64,000 nucleotides of DNA, taken from Colletes latitarsis (lineage: Eukaryota > Arthropoda > Insecta > Hymenoptera > Colletidae). The stretch is taken from assembly GCF_051014445.1 (NCBI RefSeq), contig NW_027488377.1:5394001-5458000 (forward strand), written 5' to 3'. The translations under genes were made by a program, and so were the position numbers. A model generated the notes under the pieces. It searched no databases, was not told where the DNA came from, and saw only the letters and a list, made by a program, of their open reading frames with translations. Positions 1 to 8,850 of the stretch are shown here, in pieces; the first letter of the stretch is position 1; every line of letters begins with the position of its first letter.

Positions 1-29
1 CTATCCCAGACATAACTTGCGTTATCGTC

Positions 30-205
30 TAAAATATTTATCGAAACCAGGTTTAATGGACTGTTTCAGTGTGGTACCACATTACTACGTGATCCAAACC
101 AGAAAAAACCCAGGATCTGTTCAAGAAGTATATGAAGAATGCGAAAGTATGAGCCTGATGAGGGCAAATCCCAGACCTATCCCAGACATAACTTGCGTTA
201 TCCTC
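30..205 (+). repeat. Reference monomer, family 1 (176 bp)
   Basis: This is a representative full monomer of the commonest type. In order it holds an AT-rich TAAAATATT, the AAACCAGGTTTAAT dyad, the palindrome TGTGGTACCACA (70-81), TACTACGTGATCCAAACCAG, an A6 tract before CCCAGGATCTGTTCAA, then GTATATGAAGAATGCGAAAG, GATGAGGGCAAATCCCAGAC, and a tail ending in TTGCGTTATCCTC. Family 1 is diagnosed by AAAAAACCCAGGATCTGTTC. The cut point at TAAAATATT is arbitrary. Monomer length modulo 3 is 2, so the reading frame rotates from copy to copy. Confidence 0.95.
70..81. other. 12-bp palindrome TGTGGTACCACA (KpnI), example
   Basis: The 12 bases equal their own reverse complement and contain a KpnI site. 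The palindrome is present in the large majority of the monomers and is among the most constant parts of the repeat; another instance is at 63605-63616. Variants that break it (GCTACC, GGCATC, GGTAAT, GGTACT, GGTCCC) are confined to particular blocks. It could be a dimeric protein site or a cruciform seed, but the sequence alone does not show which. Confidence 0.9.
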
Positions 206-381
206 TAAAATATTTATCGAAACCAGGTTTAATTGACTGTTTTAGTGTGATACCACTTTGCTACGTGGTACAAAGCAGAAAAAACCCTCGCTCAGGTCAA
301 CATGTATGTTAAAACTGCGAAAGGATGACCCTGATGAGGGCAAATCCCAGACCTAACCTAGACCTAACATGTGTTATCCAC
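206..381 (+). repeat. Divergent monomer, family 3 (example)
   Basis: The ends match other monomers but the middle differs: CCACTTTGCTACGTG in place of CCACATTACTACGTG, then AGCAGAAAAAACCCTCGCTC, GGTCAACATGTATGTTAAAA and CTGCGAAAG. The palindrome is degraded here (TGTGATACCACT). Other family 3 copies lie near 1325, 2030, 3435, 3960, 5365, 5715, 6595, 19265, 42855, 45670, 48307, 57455 and 59217. The family is absent from the 19-mer HOR domain, so it marks an older or separate monomer lineage. Confidence 0.85.
349..368. repeat. Intra-monomer direct repeat AGACCTAACC/TAGACCTAAC
   Basis: Two adjacent ten-base units, AGACCTAACC and TAGACCTAAC, share GACCTAAC. This lies near the 3' side of most monomers, with CCTATCCCAGACATAAC or CCTAACCCAGACC variants. 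It may be a remnant of a short internal duplication. It resembles degenerate CCTAA-type telomeric sequence only superficially. Confidence 0.7.
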
Positions 382-557
382 TAAAATATTACTCGAAACC
401 AGGTTTAATGGACTGTTTCAGTGTGGTACCACATTACTACGTGATCCAAACCAGAAAAAACCCAGGATCTGTTCAAGAAGTATGTGAAGGATGCGAAAGT
501 ATGAGACTGATGAGGGCAAATCCTAGACCTAACCGAGACCTAACATGTGTTATCCTG

Positions 558-733
558 TAAAATATTGACGGAAACCAGGATTAATTGTCAGTTTCAGTGT
601 GGTACCACATTACTACCTGATCCAAACCAGAAAAAGCCCAGAATCTGGCCCTCAAGTATGAGAAATATGCGAAAGTACGAGCCTGATGAGGGCAAATCCT
701 AGATCTAACCCAGACCTAACTTGCGTTATCCTC
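558..733 (+). repeat. Monomer family 2 (example)
   Basis: This type has the variable segment AAAAAGCCCAGAATCTGGCC followed by AAGTATGAGAAATATGCGAA, in place of the family 1 ATCTGTTCAACAAGTATGTG. A TCTAGCCATCAAGTATGAG version is frequent elsewhere. Family 2 often ends in CCTAACCCAGACCTAACATG and is often followed by a monomer with TTTATCAAGACCAGG and TTGAATGTTTCAG, so the families occur in a preferred order rather than at random. Confidence 0.8.
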
Positions 734-2968
734 CAAAATATTGATCGAAACCAGGTTTAATTGACTGGTTCAGTGTGGTACCACATTACTACGTGATCCA
801 AACCAGAAGAAACCCAGGATCTGTTCAAATAGTATGTGAAGAATGCGAAAGTACGAGCCTGATGAGAGCAAATCCCAGACCTAACCTAGACCTAACTTGA
901 ATTATTCTCTAAAATATTGATCGGAACCCGGTTGAATGGACTGTTTCAGTGTGGTACCACATTACTACGTGATCCAATCCAGAAAATGGCCAGGATTTCT
1001 TCAACAAGTATGTGAAGAATGCGAAAGTATGAGTCTGATGAGGGAACATCCCAGGCCTAACCTAGACCTAACATGCGTTATCCTCAGTAATATTGATCGA
1101 AACCAGGTTTAATCGACTGCTTCAATGTGGTACCACATTACTACGTGTTCCAAACCAGAAAAAACCCCGGATCTGTTCAACAAGTATGTGATGAATGCGA
1201 AAGTACGAGCCTGATGAAAGCAAATCCCAGACCTATCCCAGACATAACCTGCGTTACCCTCCAAAATATTGATCGAAACCAGGTTTAATTGACTGTTTTA
1301 GTGCGGTACCAATTTGCTACGTGATACAAAGCAGAAAAAACCCTCGATCAGGTCAACATGTATGTTAAAACTGCGAAAGTATGACCCTGATGAGGGCAAA
1401 TCCCAGACCTAACCTAGACCTGACATGTGTTATCCTCTAAAATATTGACGGAAACCAGGTTTAATTGACAGTTTCAGTGTGGTACCACATTAATACGTGA
1501 TCCAATCCAGAAAAAGCCCAGGATCTAGCCAACAAGTATGAGTAATATGCGAAAGTATGAGCCTGATGAGGGAAAATCCTAGACCTATCCCAGAGCTAAC
1601 ATGCGTTTTCCTCTAAAATATTTATCAAGACCAGGTTTAGTTGACTGCTTCACTGTGGTACCACATTACTACGTGGTCCAAACCAGTGGAAGCCCAGGTT
1701 CTGGCCAACGAAAATGAGAAATATGCGAAAGTATGAGCCTGATGGGAGCAAATCCCAGACCTATCCTAGACCTAACATGACTTATTCTCTAAAATATTGA
1801 TCGAAACCAGGTTGAATGGACTGTTTCAGTGTGGTACCACATTACTACGTGATCCAATCCAGAAAATGCCCAGGATTTCTTCAACAAGTATGTGAAGAAT
1901 GCGAAAGTACGAGCCTGATGAGAGCAAATCCCAGGTCTACCATATACCTATAATGCGTTATCCTCTAAAACATTGTTCGAAACCAGGTTTAATTGACTGT
2001 TTTAGTGTGGTACCACTCTGCTACGCGATCCAAAGCAGAAAAAACCCTCGATCAGGTCAACATGTATGTTAAAACTGCGAAAGTATGACCGTGATGAGGG
2101 CAAATCCCAGGCCTAACCTTGACCTAACATGCGTTATCCTCTAAGATATTGAACGAAACCAGGATTAATCGACTCTTTCAGTGTGGTACCAAATTACTAC
2201 GTGATCCAAACCAGAAAAAGCCAGGGGTCTGTGCAACAAGTATGTGAGAAACGCGAAAATATGACCCTGATGAGGGCAAATCCCGGAACTATCCCAGACC
2301 TAACTTGCGTTGTCCTATAAAATATTGACGGAAACCACGTTTAAATGACAGTTTCAGTGTGGTACAACATTACAACGTGATCCAATCCAGAAAAAGCCCA
2401 GGATCTAGCAAACAAGTATGAGAAATATGCGAAAGTATGAGCCTGATGAGGGCAAATCCTAGACCTAACCCAGACCTAACACGCGTTATCCTCTAAAATA
2501 TTTATCAAGACCAGGTTTAATTGACTGTTTCAGTGTGGTACCACATTATTACGAGATCCAAACCAGAAGAAACCCGGGATCTGTTCAACAAGTATGTGAA
2601 GAATGCGAAGGTACGAGCCTGATGAGGGCAAATCCCAGGCCAAACCTAGACCTAACATGCGTTATCCTCTAAAATATTGATCGAAACCAGGTTTAATGGT
2701 CTGTTTCATTGTGGTACCACATTACTACGTGATCCAAACCAGAAAAACCCTGGATGAGTTCAACAAGTATGTGAAAAATGCGAAGGTATGAGCCTGATGA
2801 GGGCAGATCCCAGACCTATCCCAGACCTAACTTGCGTTATCCTCTAAAATATTGATCGAAACCAGGTTTAATGGTCTGTGTCAGTGTGGTACCACATTAC
2901 TACGTGATCCAAACCAGAAAAAACCCAGGATCTGTTCAACATGTATGTGAAGAATGCGAAAGTATGAG

Positions 2969-3320
2969 TCTGATGCGGGAAAATCCCAGGCCTAACCTAG
3001 TCCTAACATGCGTTATCCTCAAAAATATTGATCGAAACGAGGTTTAATCGACTGTTTCAGTGTGGTACCACATTACTACGTGATCCAAACCAGAAAAAAC
3101 CCAGGATCTGTTCAACAAGTATGTGAAAAATGCGAAAGTATGAGTCTGATGAGGGAAAATCCCAGGCCTAACCTAGTCCTAACATGCGTTATCCTCAAAA
3201 ATATTGATCGAAACGAGGTTTAATCGACTGTTTCAGTGTGGTACCACATTACTACGTGATCCAAACCAGAAAAAACCCAGGATCTGTTCAACAAGTATGT
3301 GAAAAATGCGAAGGTATGAG
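2969..3320. repeat. Near-identical monomer pair (176-bp duplication)
   Basis: The stretch with AATCCCAGGCCTAACCTAGT, CCTCAAAAATATTGATCGAA and ACGAGGTTTAATCGACTG occurs at about 2982-3055 and again 176 bases later. The two share the rare variants CCTAGTCCTAAC and GAAACGAGG, which implies a recent single-monomer tandem duplication. Confidence 0.8.
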
Positions 3321-3849
3321 CCTGATGAGGGCAAATCCCAGACCTATCCCGGACATAACTTGCGTTACCCTCTAAAACATTGTTCGAAACCAGGTTTAAT
3401 TGACTGTTTTAGTGTGGTACCTCTTTGCTACGCGATCCAGTGCAAAAAAAACACTCACTCAGGTCAACATGTATGTTAAAACTGCGAAAGTATGACCGTG
3501 ATGAGGCCAAATCCCAGCCCTAACCTTGAACTAACATGCGTTATCCTCTAAGATATTGATCGAAACCAGAATTAATCGACCGTTTCAGTGTGGTACCACA
3601 TTACTACGTGATCCGAACCAGAAAAAGCCAGGGGTCTGTGCAACAAGTATGTGATAAACGCGAAAATATGACCCTGATGAGGGCAAATCCCAGACCTATC
3701 CCAGACATAACTTGCGTTACCCTCTAAAACATTGTTCGAAACCAGGTTTAGTTGACTGTTTCAGTGTGGTACCACATTACTACGTGATCCAAACCAGAAA
3801 AAACCCAGGATCTGTTCAACAAGTATGTGAAGAATGCGAAAGTATGAGT

Positions 3850-4784
3850 CTGATGAGGGAAAATCCCAGGCCTCACCTAGACCTAACATGCGTTATCCTC
3901 AAGAGTATTGATCGAAAACAGGTTTAATCGTCTGTTTCAGTGTGGTACCACTTTGCTACGCGATCCAATGCAAACAAAACACTCACTGAGGTCAACATGT
4001 CTGTTAAAACTGCGAAAGTATGACCCTGATGAGGGCAAATCCCAGGCCTAACCTAGACCTAACATGCGTTATCCTCTAAAATATTGATCGAAACCAGGTT
4101 TAATCGACTGTTTCAGTGTGGTACCACATTACTACCTGATCCAAACCAGAAAAATACCCAGGATCTGTTCAACAAGTATGTGGAGAACGCGAAAATATGA
4201 CCCTGATGAGGGCAAATCCCAGACCTATACCAGACCTAACTTGCGTTGTCCTCTAAAATATTGATGGAAAGCAGGTTTAATTGACTGTTTCAGTGTGGTA
4301 CCACATTACTACGTGATCCAATCCAGAAAAAGCCCTGGATCTAGCCATCAAGTATGAGTAATATGCGAAAGTATGAGCCTGATGTGGGCAAATCCTAGAC
4401 CTAACCCAGACCTAACATGTGTTTTCCTCTAAAATATTTATCAAGACCAGGTTTAATTGAATGTTTCAGTGTGCTACCACACTACTACGTGATCCATACC
4501 AGAAAAAACCCAGGATCCGTTCAACAAGTATGTGAAGAATGCGAAAGTATGTGTCTGATGAGGGCAAAACCCAGGCCTAACCTAGGCAGAACATGCGTTA
4601 TCTTCTAAAATATTGATCGATACCAGGTTTAATGGACTGTTTCAGTGTGCTACCACACTACTACGAGATCCAAACCAGAAAAAACCCAGGATCCGTCCAA
4701 CAAGTATGTGAAGAATGCGAGAGTATGTGTCTGATGAGGGCAAATCACAGGCCTAACCTAGACATAACATGCGTTATCCTCTAA
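3850..4784. repeat. 15-mer block, copy 1 (offset 2634)
   Basis: This block matches 6484 onward at an offset of 2634 (15 monomers minus 6 bases). It shares CCCAGGCCTCACCTAGACC, the rare AATGCAAACAAAACACTCAC family 3 monomer, the ACTACCTGATCC monomer with AAAAATACCC, and the GTGTTTTCCTCTAAAATATT monomer. In copy 2 an extra monomer with GATCGATACCAGG shifts the later match to an offset of 2810. Confidence 0.75.
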
Positions 4785-5401
4785 AATATAGATCGAAACC
4801 AGGTATAATGGACTCTTTCAGTGTGGTACCACATTACTACGGGATCCAAACCGGAAAAAGCACAGAATCTGGCCATCAAGTATGAGAAATTTGCGAAAGT
4901 ACGAGCCTGATGAGAGCAAATCACAGACCTAACCTAGACCTAACATGAGTTATTCTCAAAAATATTGATCGAAAGCAGGTTTAATCGACAGTTTCAGTGT
5001 GGTACCACATTACTACGTGATCCAAACCTGAGAAAACCCAGGATACGTTCAACAAGTATGTGAAGAATGCGAAAGTATGTGTCTGATGAGGGAAAATCCC
5101 AGGCCTAACTTAGACCTAACATGCGTTATCCTCTAAAATATTTATCAAGACCAGGTTTAATTGACTGTTTCAGTGTGGTACCACATTACTACGTGATCCA
5201 ATCCAGAAAAAGCCCAGGATCTGTTCAACAAGTATGTGAAGAATGCGAAAGTATGACTCTGATGAGGGAAAATCCCAGACCTATCCCAGACATAACTTGC
5301 GTTATCCTCTAAAATCTTTATCGAAACCAGGTTTAATTGACTGTTTTAGTGTGGTACCACTTTGCTACGTGATCCAAAGCAGAAAAAACCCTCGCTCAGG
5401 T

Positions 5402-5407
5402 CAATGT
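5402..5407. other. 3-bp deletion in a family 3 monomer
   Basis: GGTCAATGTATG occurs where other family 3 copies have GGTCAACATGTATG. This is a private three-base loss that shortens one monomer. It is a candidate marker only. Confidence 0.7.
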
Positions 5408-5710
5408 ATGTTAAAACTGCGAAAGGATGACCCTGATGAGGGCATATCCCAGGCCTAACCTAGACCTAACATGCGTTATCCTCTAAAATATTGATCGAAA
5501 CCAGGTTTAATCGACTGTTTCAGTGTGGTACCACATTACTACATGATCCAATCCAGAAAAAGCCCAGGATCTGTTCAACAAGTATGTGAAGAATGCGAAA
5601 GTATGACTCTGATGAGGGAAAATCCCAGGCCTAACCTAGACTTAACATGCGATATCCTCAAGAGTATTGACCGAAAACAGGTTTAATCGACTGTTTCAGT
5701 GTGGTACCAC

Positions 5711-5722
5711 TTTGCTATCCAA
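5711..5722. other. 5-bp deletion in a family 3 monomer
   Basis: TTTGCTATCCAATGC occurs here where the related copies near 3950 and 6590 read TTTGCTACGCGATCCAATGC. Loss of five bases gives a 171-bp monomer. The related copies lack the deletion, so it arose in this copy alone. Confidence 0.75.
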
Positions 5723-5859
5723 TGCAAACAAAACACTCACTGAGGTCAACATGTATGTTTAAACTGCGAGAGTATGACCCTGATGAGGGCAAATCCCAGA
5801 CCTATCCCAGACCTAACATGCGTTATCCTCTAAAATATTGATCGAGACCAGGTTTAATG

Positions 5860-8850
5860 GACTGTTTCAGTGGGGTACCACATTACTGCGTGTTGCAAAC
5901 CAGAAAAAGCCAGGGATCTGTTCAACATGTATGTGAAAAGTGCGAAAGTATGTCCCTGATGAAGGCAAATCCCAGGCCTACCCCAGACCTAACTTGCGTT
6001 ATCCTGCAAAATATTGATCGAAACTAGGTTTAATTTACTGTTTCAGTGTGGCACCACATTACTACGTGATCCAATCCAGAAAAAGCCCTGGATCTAGCCA
6101 TCAAGTATGAGTAATATGCGAAAGTATGAGCCTGATGTGGGCAAATCCTAGACCTAACCCAGACCTAACATGTGTTTTCCTCTAAAATATTTATCAAGAC
6201 CAGGTTTAATTGAATGTTTCAGTGTGCTACCACATTACTACGTGATCCAAACCAGAAAAAACCCAGGATCCGTTCAACAAGTATGTGAAGAATGCGAAAG
6301 TATGTGTCTGATGAGGGCAAAACCCAGACCTAACCTAGGCAGAACATGCGTTATCCTCTAAAATATTGATCGATACCAGGTTTAATGGACTGTTTCAGTG
6401 TGCTACCACACTACTACGTGATCCATACCAGAAAAAACCCAGGATCTGTTCAACAAGTATGTGAAGAATGCGAAAGTATGAGTCTGATGAGGGAAAATCC
6501 CAGGCCTCACCTAGACCTAACATGCGTTATCCTCAAGAGTATTGATCGAAAACAGGTTTAATCGCCTGCTTCAGTGTGGTACCACTTTGCTACGCGATCC
6601 AATGCAAACAAAACACTCACTGAGGTCAACATGTCTGTTAAAATTGCGAAAGTATGACCCTGATGAGGGCAAATCCCAGGCCTAACCTAGACCTAACATG
6701 CGTTATCCTCTAAAATATTGATCGAAACCAGGTTTAATCGACTGTTTCAGTGTGGTACCACATTACTACCTGATCCAAACCAGAAAAATACCCAGGATCT
6801 GTTCAACAAGTATGTGGAGAACGCGAAAATATGACCCTGATGAGGGCAAATCCCAGACCTATACCAGACCTAACTTGCGTTGTCCTCTAAAATATTGATG
6901 GAAACCAGGTTTAATTGACTGTTTCAGTGTGGTACCACATTACTACGTGATCCAATCCAGAAAAAGCCCTGGATCTAGCCATCAAGTATGAGTAATATGC
7001 GAAAGTATGAGCCTGATGTGGGCAAATCCTAGACCTAACCCAGACCTAACATGTGTTTTCCTCTAAAATATTTATCAAGACCAGGTTTAATTGAATGTTT
7101 CAGTGTGCTACCACATTACTACGTGATCCAAACCAGAAAAAACCCAGGATCGGTTCAACAAGTATGTGAAGAATGCGAAAGTATGTGTCTGATGAGGGCA
7201 AAACCCAGACCTAACCTAGGCAGAACATGCGTTATCCTCTAAAATATTGATCGATACCAGGTTTAATGGACTGTTTCAGTGTGCTACCACACTACTACGT
7301 GATCCATACCAGAAAAAACCCAGGATCCGTTCAACAAGTATGTGAAGAATGCGAAAGTATGTGTCTGATGAGGGCAAAACCCAGGCCTAACCTAGGCAGA
7401 ACATGCGTTATCCTCTAAAATATTGATCGATACCAGGTTTAATGGACTGTTTCAGTGTGCTACCACACTACTACGTGATCCAAACCAGAAAAAACCCAGG
7501 ATCCGTTCAACAAGTATGTGAAGAATGCGAGAGTATGTGTCTGATGAGGGCATATCACAGGCCTAACCTAGACATAACATGCGTTATCCTCTAAAATATA
7601 GATCGAAACCAGGTATAATGGACTCTTTCAGTGTGGTACCACATTACTACGGGATCCAAACCAGAAAAAGCACAGAATCTGGCCATCAAGTATGAGAAAT
7701 TTGCGAAAGTACGAGCCTGATGAGAGCAAATCCCAGACCTAACCTAGACCTAACATGAGTTATTCTCAAAAATATTGATCGAAAGCAGGTTTAATCGACA
7801 GTTTCAGTGTGGTACCACATTACTACGTGATCCAAACCTGAGAAAACCCAGGATACGTTCAACAAGTATGTGAAGAATGCGAAAGTATGTGTCTGATGAG
7901 GGAAAATCCCAGGCCTAACTTAGACCTAACATGCGTTATCCTCTAAAATATTGATCGAAACCAGGTTTAATGGACTGTTTCAGTGTGGTACCACATCACT
8001 ACGTGATCCAAACCAGAAAAATACCCAGGATCCGTTCAACAAGTATGTGAAGTATGCGAAAGTATGTGTCTGATGAGGGAAAATCCCAGGCCACACCTAG
8101 ACCTAACATGCGTTACCCTCAAAAATATTTATCAGTACCAGGTTTAATTGAATGTTTCAGTGTGCTACCACATTACTACGTGATCCAAACCAGAAAAAAC
8201 CCAGGATCCGTTCAACAAGTATGTGAAGAATGCGAAAGTATGTGTCTGATGAGGGCAAAACCCAGACCTAACCTAGGCAGAACATGCGTTATCCTCTAAA
8301 ATATTGATCGATACCAGGTTTAATGGACTGTTTCAGTGTGCTACCACACTACTACGTGATCCATACCAGAAAAAACCCAGGATCCGTTCAACAAGTATGT
8401 GAAGAATGCGAAAGTATGTGTCTGATGAGGGCAAAACCCAGGCCTAACCTAGGCAGAACATGCGTTATCCTCTAAAATATTGATCGATACCAGGTTTAAT
8501 GGACTGTTTCAGTGTGCTACCACACTACTACGTGATCGAAACCAGAAAAAACCCAGGATCCGTTCAACAAGTATGTGAAGAATACGAGAGTATCTGTCTG
8601 ATGAGGGCAAATCACAGGCCTAACCTAGACATAACATGCGTTATCCTCTAAAATATAGATCGAAACCAGGTATAATGGACTCTTTCAGTGTGGTACCACA
8701 TTACTACGGGATCCAAACCAGAAAAAGCACAGAATCTGGCCATCAAGTATGAGAAATTTGCGAAAGTACGAGCCTGATGAGAGCAAATCCCAGACCTAAC
8801 CTAGACCTAACATGCGTTATCCTCTAAAATATTGATCGAAACCAGGTTTA
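5860..8850. repeat. Local 5-mer/6-mer amplified segment, copy 1
   Basis: A 5-monomer offset (881 bp) links the units at 6170 and 7051, and a 6-monomer offset (1057 bp) links 7243 to 8300 and 7594 to 8651. Diagnostic variants are GCTACCACACTACTACG (KpnI site lost), GATCGATACCAGGTTTAATG, AACCTAGGCAGAACATGCG and AAATATAGATCGAAACCAGG with GGTATAATGGACTC. The whole segment recurs 12672 bp downstream. Confidence 0.85.

Larger units (their letters stand above)
1..5859. repeat. Heterogeneous satellite segment, left side
   Basis: Family 1, 2 and 3 monomers are mixed with many private substitutions. No long HOR period is evident by eye, apart from a monomer-level duplication at 2.97-3.32 kb and the 2634-bp offset that links it to the next segment. 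Family 3 is most abundant here (about seven copies in 5.9 kb). There are no genes. The segment reads as a less homogenised, probably older, layer next to the homogenised core. Confidence 0.8.

Noticed and set aside
70..81. Rho-independent terminators or operators based on the palindrome.
   Set aside because: The 12-bp palindrome has no loop and no following T-run, and it recurs in hundreds of copies with no genes nearby.
30..205. A CENP-B box in the monomer.
   Set aside because: The reverse strand of TAAAATATTGATCGAAA gives TTTCGATCAATATTTTA, which fits the TTCG and the following A of NTTCGNNNNANNCGGGN but has TTTT in place of CGGG. This is a partial match of the kind expected by chance.
30..205. 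Assignment to a known 170-180 bp satellite (primate alpha, Arabidopsis 178-bp, Brassica 176-bp).
   Set aside because: Length is similar but I see no shared sequence with the forms of these that I know, so length alone was not used to name the family or the organism.
30..205. An internal 88-bp half-repeat inside the 176-bp monomer.
   Set aside because: Comparing the two halves by eye shows no convincing similarity beyond short A-rich and CCAG-type words.
349..368. CCTAACC-like tracts as telomeric repeats.
   Set aside because: Only two short imperfect units occur per monomer (AGACCTAACC and TAGACCTAAC), always embedded in the 176-bp repeat. There is no run of TTAGG, TTAGGG or TTTAGGG.
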